5,849 nt of DNA from JBMNQS01 sp050944255 (GCA_050944255.1 JBMNQS010000098.1:1-5849), one strand, 5' to 3'. Shown: positions 1 through 5,849, counted from the stretch's first letter. Numbers and translations: made by a program. Notes: a model not told the origin generated them from the letters alone.

Positions 1-108
1 AACCACAGCATCCTCCCGCGAAGCGAAATAAAAGTTCTTTGGAGTTCTTAGAACCTTCTTTCAAGAAAGGTTCTAAGCGGGTCCGGGCGGAGCCCGGCGG
101 GTTCCAAG
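1..108. repeat. Palindromic intergenic repeat, copy A
   Basis: This is the first of two nearly identical copies; the second starts 133 bases later. It contains an AT-rich inverted repeat at 48-76, with arms of the TTAGAACC...GGTTCTAA type that are one base short of perfect. A GC hairpin follows at 83-97, in which CCGGGC pairs with GCCCGG around the loop GGA. An overlapping small palindrome, GTTCT-T-AGAAC, lies at the left foot of the first stem and could form an alternative fold. No open reading frame of note covers it. The architecture resembles REP or MITE-like intergenic elements, but there is no transposase and no clear target-site duplication. Because it starts at the window edge, the element may extend further left. 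Confidence 0.85.
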
Positions 109-133
109 CGTCTGCGGGGAGGGTAAAACGATC

Positions 134-242
134 AACTACAGCATCCTCCCGCGAAGCGAAATAAAAGTTCTTTGGAGTTCTTAGAACCTTTCTTTCAAGA
201 AAGGTTCTAAGCGGGTCCGGGCAGAGCCCGGCGGGTTCCAAG
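134..242. repeat. Palindromic intergenic repeat, copy B
   Basis: This is the second copy of the upstream repeat. By eye it differs from copy A by about three changes: C to T at its fourth base (137), one extra T in the run at 189-191, and G to A in the GC-hairpin loop (223). The extra T makes the inverted repeat at 181-210 perfect: 14-base arms (TTAGAACCTTTCTT and its complement) around a 2-base centre. The GC hairpin is at 217-231 with loop AGA. The loop change leaves the stem intact, as expected if structure matters. The copy continues directly into a third hairpin that copy A lacks. Confidence 0.85.
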
Positions 243-256
243 GGCAGCGCCCTTGG
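238..256. repeat. Perfect 8-bp GC-rich hairpin at the end of repeat copy B
   Basis: CCAAGGGC (238-245) pairs perfectly with GCCCTTGG (249-256) around the loop AGC. It follows the other two hairpins of copy B. In copy A the sequence diverges just after CCAAG, so this stem is missing there. It could be the end of the full-length repeat, with copy A truncated. No T-run follows on the + strand, so it does not look like a standard intrinsic terminator. Confidence 0.7.
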
Positions 257-306
257 CCGTATCCTTGGCGGCCCAACCCTCAAAACGGCGGGATACCCCA
301 TGTTTC

Positions 307-318
307 GCGTTATAACGC
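307..318. promoter_or_regulatory. Perfect 12-bp palindrome, candidate operator upstream of the FAH gene
   Basis: GCGTTATAACGC equals its own reverse complement, and TT/AA pairs flank it after one mismatch. It lies about 14 bases upstream of the proposed -35 region, where a transcription factor dimer could bind. A second dyad, CACA-N6-TGTG at 327-340, overlaps that -35 region. I do not recognise either as the site of a named regulator. Binding is inferred from symmetry and position only. Confidence 0.4.
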
Positions 319-331
319 AAAACTTCCACAC

Positions 332-360
332 TTTAATGTGCCGCTCACTTGTGTTAAAAT
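332..360 (+). promoter_or_regulatory. Candidate promoter of the FAH gene (extended -10)
   Basis: TAAAAT at 355-360 matches the -10 consensus at five of six positions. The preceding TGT (352-354) supplies the TG of an extended -10 element. With a 17-base spacer the -35 would be TTTAAT (332-337), a weak match, which is common for extended -10 promoters. Transcription would start near 367 and give a leader of about 30 bases. The segment is visibly more AT-rich than its surroundings. Confidence 0.45.
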
Positions 361-381
361 AAAACAAATACTACCAGGAGC

Positions 382-386
382 GGAGG
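382..386 (+). promoter_or_regulatory. Ribosome binding site that fixes the FAH start
   Basis: GGAGG ends 11 bases before the ATG at 398. The reading frame is open further upstream to a GTG at 338. That GTG would lie inside the proposed promoter and has no comparable site before it, so the ATG at 398 is preferred. Confidence 0.75.
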
Positions 387-397
387 AAACAAAAACC

Positions 398-1159
398 ATG
401 CGTACCATCAGATTTACATATGAGGGGTATACCGGCTACGGCGAAGTGCGCTCGGATAAAGTCCACGTGCTTGACCGCGCGCCTTATCTTGGCGCGAACG
501 AGACCGGCGTGGTGATCGATCTTGCCGACGTCAGGCTTCTGGCGCCGTGCGTTCCCGGCAAGATCATCGCCGTGGGCGTCAATTACAGCGACCACGCCGC
601 AGAGGTCAATTTTGAAAAGCCGCCGGAGGAACCGCTGATCTTCATGAAGCCGCCCTCGTCGGTGATCGGCCCGGACGTGGCCATCGAAATCCCTGCCGGC
701 TCGCAGAGCGTGGACCACGAGTGCGAGCTGGCGGTGGTGATCGGCAGGCGCTGCAGAAACGTCCGGTGCGAGGACGCCCTGTCGGTGGTCTACGGCTACA
801 CCTGCCTCAACGACGTATCCGAGCGCGCCATGCAGAAAAAGGACGGCCAGTGGGTACGAGCCAAGGGCTTTGACACCTTCTGCCCGCTGGGCCCGTGGAT
901 CGAAACCGACGTTGACCCCGCGGACCTCATTATCCGTTCCATTTTAAACGGCGAAATCAAGCAGGACTCCACCACGGCGCTGCTTCTGAACCCGGTGGAC
1001 AAGCTCATCGAGTTCATTTCCGGCATCATGACGCTGGAGCCCGGCGACGTGATCGCCACCGGCACGCCCTCGGGGGTCTCGCCGATGCGCGGCGGCGACG
1101 AGATCGAGATCTTCATCGAGGGCATCGGCTCACTGAAAAACCCGGTGGTGGCCCTGTAA
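398..1159 (+). CDS. Fumarylacetoacetate hydrolase (FAH) family protein
   Basis: This is a 253-residue cytosolic metal-dependent enzyme of the FAH superfamily, whose members cleave C-C bonds in acylpyruvates, decarboxylate oxaloacetate, or act as hydratases/isomerases in catabolism of aromatic compounds. A short N-terminal domain (about 1-50) precedes the catalytic fold. The family's GxNYxDHAxE segment is present at 60-69, with H66 and E69 matching the catalytic His-Glu pair. The metal ligands appear as E108 and E110 in DHECE and D139 in LNDVSER. Also visible are K156 in the KGFD segment, the ATGTPSGV turn and the usual C-terminal EGIGSLKNPV. Length and motifs are normal and nothing looks broken. 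The substrate cannot be told from sequence, and neighbours give no pathway clue. It may share a transcript with yerC, 69 bases downstream, since no convincing terminator separates them. Confidence 0.94.
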   Translation: MRTIRFTYEGYTGYGEVRSDKVHVLDRAPYLGANETGVVIDLADVRLLAPCVPGKIIAVGVNYSDHAAEVNFEKPPEEPLIFMKPPSSVIGPDVAIEIPAGSQSVDHECELAVVIGRRCRNVRCEDALSVVYGYTCLNDVSERAMQKKDGQWVRAKGFDTFCPLGPWIETDVDPADLIIRSILNGEIKQDSTTALLLNPVDKLIEFISGIMTLEPGDVIATGTPSGVSPMRGGDEIEIFIEGIGSLKNPVVAL

Positions 1160-1178
1160 GTATCCGGCAGCGGCTGCA

Positions 1179-1198
1179 GGCGCATACAGGCATGCGCC
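1179..1198 (+). other. Stem-loop between the FAH gene and yerC
   Basis: GGCGCAT (1179-1185) pairs with ATGCGCC (1192-1198) around a 6-base loop. An alternative outer pairing joins TCCGGC (1163-1168) to GCCGGA (1196-1201). The following sequence (GACCCATCTTATACTT) has no real T-run, so termination would be weak at best. The stem could protect the 3' end of the upstream transcript or modulate readthrough into yerC. Confidence 0.4.
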
Positions 1199-1218
1199 GG
1201 ACCCATCTTATACTTGAC

Positions 1219-1223
1219 GGAGG
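1219..1223 (+). promoter_or_regulatory. Ribosome binding site that fixes the yerC start
   Basis: GGAGG lies 5 bases before the ATG at 1229. The frame is also open from a TTG at 1214, but that codon lies before this site. The family's usual N-terminus, a short stretch leading into a conserved helix, also fits the ATG. Confidence 0.8.
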
Positions 1224-1228
1224 TCTCT

Positions 1229-1552
1229 ATGGCTTATCGTTCCCACTTAAAGAAACCGGAGCTGGACCGTCTCTTCGAGGCGATTCTGCTGCTTGAGAGC
1301 CAGGAGGAATGCTACCGTTTCTTCGAGGACATCTGCACCGTATCGGAGCTGGAGGCGCTGGGTCAGCGGCTTGAAGTGGCGCAGATGCTTCACCGGCGGT
1401 GCACTTACCAGGATATCGCGGAGAAAACCGGCGCTTCCAGCGCCACCATCAGCCGTGTCAACCGCTCGCTGCAGTACGGCGCCGGCGGCTACAAGCTGAT
1501 GATGCCCCGACTGCCGGAAACTGTCGAAAAATCGCCTAAAAAGAAAAAGTAA
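1229..1552 (+). CDS. yerC: TrpR-superfamily transcriptional regulator, YerC/YecD type
   Basis: This is a 107-residue DNA-binding protein of the TrpR-like family known as YerC/YecD, of normal size (about 100 residues). Residues 10-58 form the helical part typical of the TrpR fold, including FFEDICTVSELEAL and the following QRLEVAQML helix. The helix-turn-helix is at about 59-81 (TYQDIAEKTGASSATISRVN), with the recognition helix in its second half. The tail is strongly basic and ends in four lysines. Some Firmicute members have been proposed to regulate histidine biosynthesis (HisR), but no his gene is visible here, so the target and ligand are open. The gene sits 213 bases before pcrA. In Bacillus subtilis yerC also lies close to pcrA and ligA, so the placement supports the call. 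Family assignment is secure; function is not. Confidence 0.95.
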   Translation: MAYRSHLKKPELDRLFEAILLLESQEECYRFFEDICTVSELEALGQRLEVAQMLHRRCTYQDIAEKTGASSATISRVNRSLQYGAGGYKLMMPRLPETVEKSPKKKK

Positions 1553-1765
1553 GCGGCGGCGCCCTTCGTCCGGCCGCGCGGTGCCTTTAAGCTGTTTCTT
1601 TCGGGTCCGGGCGGCGCTTGAATGCCATTGAAAGCGTCGCGCCTCCCGCGTCATGCCCGTGGGGGCTTCTCCGGCCTCTTGAACCGAATTGCACCTACAC
1701 GCCGCCAACCAAGCACGGCGCGGGAATGCCGCGCCAAAATCTGTCCCCAAGCAAAGGAAACCTCT
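1553..1765. other. Intergenic region between yerC and pcrA
   Basis: This is a GC-rich spacer without a believable gene. It contains a fragment resembling the upstream repeats (1595-1614), a perfect 7-bp hairpin at 1717-1735 (GGCGCGG, loop GAATG, CCGCGCC) and the pcrA ribosome binding site, AAAGGA at 1753-1758, 7 bases before the ATG. I see no convincing -35/-10 pair and no intrinsic terminator, so I cannot say whether pcrA has its own promoter here or depends on readthrough from yerC. Confidence 0.5.
1595..1614 (+). repeat. Possible degenerate fragment of the upstream palindromic repeat
   Basis: TTTCTTTC (1595-1602) runs directly into CGGGTCCGGGCGG (1602-1614). Both strings occur in the upstream repeats, where the right arm of the AT-rich inverted repeat separates them. 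The 13-base second string is identical to copy A at 78-90. This could be an old copy with an internal deletion. Chance similarity in GC-rich DNA is a real alternative. Confidence 0.3.
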
Positions 1766-3991
1766 ATGCAAAACGATCTTTTCAATATGGACGCACTCAA
1801 CGACAGGCAGCGCGAAGCGGTAGAGCACACCGAGGGCGCGCTGCTTGTTTTAGCGGGCGCGGGCAGCGGCAAGACCCGCGTGCTGACCATGCGCATCGCC
1901 CACTTGATCAGGAACCGCCACGTGGCGCCCCACAATATTCTGGCCGTCACGTTTACGAATAAGGCGGCCCGGGAAATGCGCGAGCGGCTGGAAGTCCTGG
2001 TGGAAGGCGGCCACGGCGTATGGTGCAGCACGTTCCACAGCCTGTGCGTGCGCATCCTGCGCCGCGAGGCGAAGCATATCGATTACGAGCCGTCGTTCAC
2101 CATCTATGACGAGGAGGACGCCGGCCGGCTGATCGCCTCATGCATCGAGCGGGCGGGCGTCTCCACCGAGCACTATCCGGTGTCCTTCGTCAGGCGGCAG
2201 ATCTCCTCCGCCAAGGACAGGATGATCGCTCCGAATGAATTTGCCTCAAAGTGCGAGGACTGGCGCGCCGACAAGCTGGCGCAGATTTACAGGGCCTACG
2301 CCAGGAACCTGAAGGCCAACAACGCCATGGATTTTGACGATCTTATCTTGAACGTGCTGACGCTGTTCGCCGACCATCCGGATATACTGGCCGCCTACGC
2401 GGCGCGGTTTTGCTACATCCATGTGGACGAGTACCAGGACACCAACCAGGCCCAGTACATGCTGGTGCGCCTTCTGGCGGGTTACCACGGGAACATCTGC
2501 GTGGTGGGCGACGACGATCAGAGCATCTACGGCTGGCGCGGCGCGGACATCGGCAACATACTGAATTTCGAGCGGGACTATCCGGGCGCGCGGGTGGTGC
2601 GCCTGGAGCAGAACTACCGCTCCATGGGCAATATTTTAAACGCCGCCAACAGCGTCATCGAGCACAACACCCAAAGAAAGAGCAAGCGGCTTTGGACCGA
2701 CAGGGGCGACGGCGAGCGGGTGGAGGTGATTTCCGTATCCGACGAGCATTCCGAGGCCCGGTTCCTGGCGGGAAAAATTTATCAACTGGTGCAGGAGGAC
2801 GGGGCGCGCTACCGGGACATCGCCGTGTTTTACCGCACCCATGCCCAGTCGCGGCTGCTGGGGCAGATGCTGGTGAACCAGAATATCCCGTTCCGCGTGT
2901 TCGGCGGCACCGGGTTTTATCAGCGCAGGGAGATCAAGGACGCCCTGGCGTATCTGCGCGTATTGTCCAATCCCGCCGACGACGTCAGCCTATCGCGCAT
3001 CGTCAACGTGCCCAAGCGGGGCATCGGGGACAAGGCGCTGGAGCACCTGCAGCGCTTCGCCGCCGAAAGGGAAATCCCGCTGCTTCTGGCGGTGCTCGAT
3101 TTCGACCCTTCTTTCATCGAGGGCGGCGGGCGCATCGCAAAGCCGGTGATGGAGTTTGCCGCGCTGATGCGAAGGATCATGGCCATGCACGAGGTGCTGC
3201 CGCTGGACGAGCTGGTGGAGCGGATGATTGAAATGACCGGCCTTTCAGCCCAGTACGCGCAGGATACGGAAGAGGACCGGGGCCGCCGGGAGAACCTGCA
3301 GGAGCTTGCGGGGGCCGCCGCCGAATTTTTGAACCAATCCGAGGATGAGGAAGTTACGCTGACCGACTGGCTGGGGACGCTGTCGCTGGAGACGCAGATG
3401 GACGAGGCGGACACGTCGGATTCGGCGGTGACCATGATGACGATCCACGCGGCCAAGGGCCTTGAATTTCCCATTGTGTTCATGACCGGCATGGAGGAGG
3501 GTATTTTTCCGCACAGCCGCAGCATCATGGATGAATCAAGAATGGAAGAAGAACGCAGACTGTGTTATGTAGGCATTACACGCGCGATGCAGCGGCTGTT
3601 TTTGAGTTACGCGTCCCGGCGCACGCTGTTCAACCAGACCATGCGCAACGCCCCGTCGCGGTTTTTGAGGGAACTCCCGCAAAGGCTGGTGCAGGCTACC
3701 GACATGCAGGATCAGCAGCGGGAGGCTTATCCCGCCCGCCGCAGCAAGGTGCGGGAGGATTACGCCATGCTCTGGGCCGAGGTGACGGGCCGGTCCCGGC
3801 GCGTCACGCCGAAATCGGCGCCCGAGGCGCCGGCTTGCGGGGCGGATTTCAGTGCGGGGGACAAGGTCCGGCACAATGCCTTTGGCAGCGGCACCGTCAT
3901 CAGCGTCAAGGGCGATATTCTCAGCGTCGCCTTCGACGGGCGGGGCATCAAGCAGCTTTCCGTGTCGGTGGCGCCGCTTAAAAAGATATGA
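1766..3991 (+). CDS. pcrA: ATP-dependent 3'-5' DNA helicase, UvrD/PcrA type (superfamily 1A)
   Basis: This 741-residue motor unwinds DNA and displaces bound proteins during repair and plasmid or chromosome replication. All superfamily 1A motifs are intact: Q motif LNDRQ (11-15), Walker A AGAGSGKT (30-37), Ia around VTFTNKAA (61-68), Ib TFHS (89-92), Walker B VDEYQD (220-225), III GDDDQSIYGWRG (248-259), IV LEQNYRS (280-286), V TIHAAKGLEF (559-568) and VI RRLCYVGITRA (597-607). An RGIG hairpin (418-421) lies in domain 2B. The final 49 residues (GDKVRHNAFGSG and after) match the C-terminal Tudor-like module through which PcrA/UvrD contacts RNA polymerase. The ATG at 1766 is chosen because AAAGGA precedes it and the protein then begins like known PcrA. 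The frame is open back to 1622, but those 48 residues look unlike the family. Length is normal. ligA follows after 13 bases. Confidence 0.98.
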   Translation: MQNDLFNMDALNDRQREAVEHTEGALLVLAGAGSGKTRVLTMRIAHLIRNRHVAPHNILAVTFTNKAAREMRERLEVLVEGGHGVWCSTFHSLCVRILRREAKHIDYEPSFTIYDEEDAGRLIASCIERAGVSTEHYPVSFVRRQISSAKDRMIAPNEFASKCEDWRADKLAQIYRAYARNLKANNAMDFDDLILNVLTLFADHPDILAAYAARFCYIHVDEYQDTNQAQYMLVRLLAGYHGNICVVGDDDQSIYGWRGADIGNILNFERDYPGARVVRLEQNYRSMGNILNAANSVIEHNTQRKSKRLWTDRGDGERVEVISVSDEHSEARFLAGKIYQLVQEDGARYRDIAVFYRTHAQSRLLGQMLVNQNIPFRVFGGTGFYQRREIKDALAYLRVLSNPADDVSLSRIVNVPKRGIGDKALEHLQRFAAEREIPLLLAVLDFDPSFIEGGGRIAKPVMEFAALMRRIMAMHEVLPLDELVERMIEMTGLSAQYAQDTEEDRGRRENLQELAGAAAEFLNQSEDEEVTLTDWLGTLSLETQMDEADTSDSAVTMMTIHAAKGLEFPIVFMTGMEEGIFPHSRSIMDESRMEEERRLCYVGITRAMQRLFLSYASRRTLFNQTMRNAPSRFLRELPQRLVQATDMQDQQREAYPARRSKVREDYAMLWAEVTGRSRRVTPKSAPEAPACGADFSAGDKVRHNAFGSGTVISVKGDILSVAFDGRGIKQLSVSVAPLKKI

Positions 3992-4007
3992 GGGGAAATG
4001 AACTTTG
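3990..4007 (+). promoter_or_regulatory. ligA ribosome binding site overlapping the pcrA stop, with TTG start
   Basis: GAGGGG (3990-3995) overlaps the last two bases of the pcrA TGA (3989-3991) and stands 9 bases before an in-frame TTG at 4005. That TTG gives an N-terminus of normal LigA length. The next in-frame ATG is at 4020, 24 bases from the site, which is too far for good initiation. The ATG at 3998 is in another frame. The overlap suggests ribosomes finishing pcrA help initiate ligA. Confidence 0.65.
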
Positions 4008-5849
4008 AGCGAAGAGACCATGCGCCCTTTGGTGGATGAACTGAACCGGTACAGTTACCATTATTACGTCTTATCCGAATCGCTTGTCAGCGACAAAGAA
4101 TTCGACGAATTGTTCGACCGGCTGCTGGAGATGGAGCGGGAGACGGGCGTGGTGCTTGCCGATTCGCCGACCCGCCGGGTGGGTTCGGTGATCTCCGGGC
4201 AGTTTGCGCCCCACGATCACGTGGCGCCGCTTTGGAGCCTGGACAAGGCCCAGAGCTTCGAGGCGCTGGAGGCGTGGGACGCCCGTATCCGGCGGCTGAT
4301 GGAAGCCTCCGGGGAGGAGCTGGCGCCGCTTCGCTACGCGGTGGAGTACAAGTTCGACGGCCTGACCATCAACCTGACCTACGACGGGGGCTTTCTGGTG
4401 CAGGCGGCCACCCGCGGCACCGGCACGCGGGGCGAGATCATTTTGGACCAGGTGCGCACCATGCGCGACGTGCCCCTTTCCATCCCTTACAAGGGCTTCA
4501 TGGAGGTGCAGGGGGAGGGGATGATGCGCCTTTCGGTGCTGCGGGAGTACAACGAAACGGCCAGGGAGCCGCTGAAAAACGCCAGGAACGCCGCAGCCGG
4601 GGCGCTGCGCAACCTGGACGTCTCCGAGACGGCCAAACGCCGTCTGAACGGCTACTTCTACCAGGTGGGCGCCATGCGTCCCGAATTCCTGTTTGACAAC
4701 CATGCGGACATGATCCGCTTTTTAAAGGATAACCGCTTCCCGATAAGCCCGTACTTTGAAATCTGCGGCGATATCGAGGAAGTGAAGCGGTGCATCGAGG
4801 CCATTCAGCGGCACAAGAGTGAGCTGGACTTTCTCATCGACGGCGCGGTGGTCAAGGTGGCGGACTTCAAAACCCGCCGGGTTCTGGGAGGGACCGACCG
4901 CTTTCCCCGCTGGGCCATGGCTTATAAGTTTTCGGCCCAGGAGGCCGCGGTGCTCCTGCACGCGGTCACCTGGGACGTGGGCCGCACCGGAAAACTGACG
5001 CCGCTGGCGCACATCGAGCCGGTGGAGCTGGCCGGAGCCACCATCCGCCGGGCCACGCTGAACAATATCGGCGACATCGCCCGAAAGGGCGTGAAGGTGG
5101 GCGCCCGGGTGTGGGTCAGGCGCGCCAACGACGTGATCCCCGAGATCACCGGCAGCGCCGAAGAAGACCCCTGCGTGGGCGAGGAGATTATCGCCCCGGA
5201 GCACTGTCCCGCCTGCGGCGCGGCGGTGGAGGAGGTAGGGGCCAATCTTTTCTGCCCCAACTCCCTAAGCTGCAAGCCCCAACTGGTGAAGCACCTGGTC
5301 CACTACGCCTCCCGCCAGGCCATGGACATCGCCACCTTCAGCGAAAAGACGGCGCAGCTCTTGATGGAAAAGCTGGGCGTCACCCAGGTGGCGGACCTGT
5401 ACACCCTCACATTCGATCAACTCATTGAGCTGGAGGGCTTCCAGGAAAAGCGGGTCAACAACCTTTTAAGGGAGATACACCAGAGCAGGCAGAGGCCGCT
5501 GGACGCCTTCCTCTACGCGCTGGGCATCCCCGGCGTGGGCAGGAAAACGGCGCGGGACATCTCCGCGCACTTCGGCGACTTTGAATCCGTACGCGCCGCG
5601 GATTTGGAGGAGCTTCTGAAAATCGACGAGGTGGGGCCCGTCATCGCCGAAAACATCCGGCATTTCTTCGGCGACGGGCACATCGCCGCGGGGATCGACA
5701 GGCTCTTATCCCTGGGCGTTTCGCCAAAGAGCATGAAGTCCGCGAAGGCGGCGGAAAGCCTGCCGCTTGCCGGAAAAACCTTCGTATTGACGGGGGCGCT
5801 GTCCTTGATGACGCGAAACGAGGCGGGGGACAGGCTCATGGCGCTGGGG
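4005..5849 (+). CDS. ligA: NAD+-dependent DNA ligase LigA (3' end beyond the window)
   Basis: LigA seals DNA nicks using NAD+ and is normally essential for replication and repair. The frame is open without a stop for 615 codons; about 45-50 residues should be missing. Domains in order: NMN-binding Ia (about 12-60, with YHYYVL and SDKEFDEL), adenylation domain with the adenylated lysine K116 in KFDG, E144 in TRGTGTRGE, VQGE (168-171), D279 and K284 in DGAVVK, and K308 in AYKF. The OB fold begins with VGRTGKLTP. A Cys4 zinc finger follows (C401, C404, C417, C423), then helix-hairpin-helix repeats including GIPGVG, and a BRCT domain from about 586, cut by the edge. Usual family motifs VRGE and TRGDG read VQGE and TRGTG here; I recall VQGE from clostridial LigA, so it is probably a lineage trait rather than decay. 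The start is TTG at 4005, or less likely ATG at 4020. Confidence 0.98.
   Translation, partial: MSEETMRPLVDELNRYSYHYYVLSESLVSDKEFDELFDRLLEMERETGVVLADSPTRRVGSVISGQFAPHDHVAPLWSLDKAQSFEALEAWDARIRRLMEASGEELAPLRYAVEYKFDGLTINLTYDGGFLVQAATRGTGTRGEIILDQVRTMRDVPLSIPYKGFMEVQGEGMMRLSVLREYNETAREPLKNARNAAAGALRNLDVSETAKRRLNGYFYQVGAMRPEFLFDNHADMIRFLKDNRFPISPYFEICGDIEEVKRCIEAIQRHKSELDFLIDGAVVKVADFKTRRVLGGTDRFPRWAMAYKFSAQEAAVLLHAVTWDVGRTGKLTPLAHIEPVELAGATIRRATLNNIGDIARKGVKVGARVWVRRANDVIPEITGSAEEDPCVGEEIIAPEHCPACGAAVEEVGANLFCPNSLSCKPQLVKHLVHYASRQAMDIATFSEKTAQLLMEKLGVTQVADLYTLTFDQLIELEGFQEKRVNNLLREIHQSRQRPLDAFLYALGIPGVGRKTARDISAHFGDFESVRAADLEELLKIDEVGPVIAENIRHFFGDGHIAAGIDRLLSLGVSPKSMKSAKAAESLPLAGKTFVLTGALSLMTRNEAGDRLMALG

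Noticed and set aside
1..256. A CRISPR array in the repeated region.
   Set aside because: There are only two copies, the units are about 109 bp with internal hairpins, and the gap between them is short. Repeat and spacer sizes do not fit CRISPR.
338..397. A longer FAH protein beginning at the GTG at 338.
   Set aside because: This would place coding sequence over the proposed promoter. The extra residues do not resemble the family, and GGAGG is correctly placed for the ATG at 398.
1553..1602. An intrinsic terminator after yerC (GCGGC pairing with GCCGC, then scattered Ts).
   Set aside because: The stem is only 5 bp with a 15-base loop, and the nearest T-rich stretch is about 18 bases further on, so it does not meet the usual pattern.
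1618..1765. A promoter for pcrA based on TTGAAT (1618-1623) or TTGAAC (1679-1684).
   Set aside because: No acceptable -10 element is found 16-18 bases downstream of either hexamer; the sequence there is GC-rich.
2410..3231. A 273-codon + strand frame within pcrA.
   Set aside because: It is a shifted-frame translation, rich in Arg, Gly and Ala, with no recognisable domain. The true frame carries all helicase motifs.
2920..3528. A 202-codon open frame on the - strand inside pcrA.
   Set aside because: It lies entirely opposite a complete, motif-verified helicase gene. The translation is low-complexity and serine-rich, as expected from the reverse complement of GC-rich codons. The same applies to the other long antisense frames across pcrA and ligA.
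3998..4039. A 13-codon ORF starting ATG at 3998 across the pcrA-ligA junction, as a leader peptide.
   Set aside because: Its ATG is only about 2 bases from the GAGGGG site, too close for normal initiation, and the peptide shows no regulatory codon run.

Overview
The window is a GC-rich stretch of bacterial chromosome, and its gene content and protein signatures point to a Firmicute of the class Clostridia. The evidence for this is the gene order yerC-pcrA-ligA, a DNA ligase of the subtype I recall from Clostridia, and strong GGAGG-type ribosome binding sites. I cannot name the genus. All genes lie on the + strand. They are intact, except that ligA runs off the right edge.

Layout. Bases 1-260 hold no gene. 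They carry two nearly identical copies of a roughly 109-bp palindrome-rich repeat with a 133-bp period, and the second copy runs into an extra GC-rich hairpin. Bases 261-397 look like the promoter and leader of the first gene, with a perfect 12-bp palindrome, a second short dyad and an extended -10 candidate. Next come a fumarylacetoacetate hydrolase (FAH) family enzyme (398-1159), a TrpR-superfamily regulator of the YerC type (1229-1552), a UvrD/PcrA-type DNA helicase (1766-3991) and NAD+-dependent DNA ligase LigA (4005 to the edge). The ligase lacks only the end of its BRCT domain.

Function. PcrA and LigA are the DNA-repair and replication core of the window. The helicase unwinds or displaces DNA and the ligase seals nicks. 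Their genes are 13 bases apart and ligA's ribosome binding site overlaps the pcrA stop codon, so they are almost certainly cotranscribed and probably translationally coupled. YerC next to pcrA-ligA matches the neighbourhood known from Bacillus subtilis, although pcrB is absent here. The FAH enzyme has no evident link to DNA metabolism and may simply share a transcript with yerC.

I found no sign of a new biological system: no CRISPR array, transposase, toxin-antitoxin pair or defence genes. The points most worth a second look are the upstream repeats, the dyads before the FAH gene, and lineage-type substitutions in LigA's catalytic motifs. All comparisons with protein families are from memory; no search was run.
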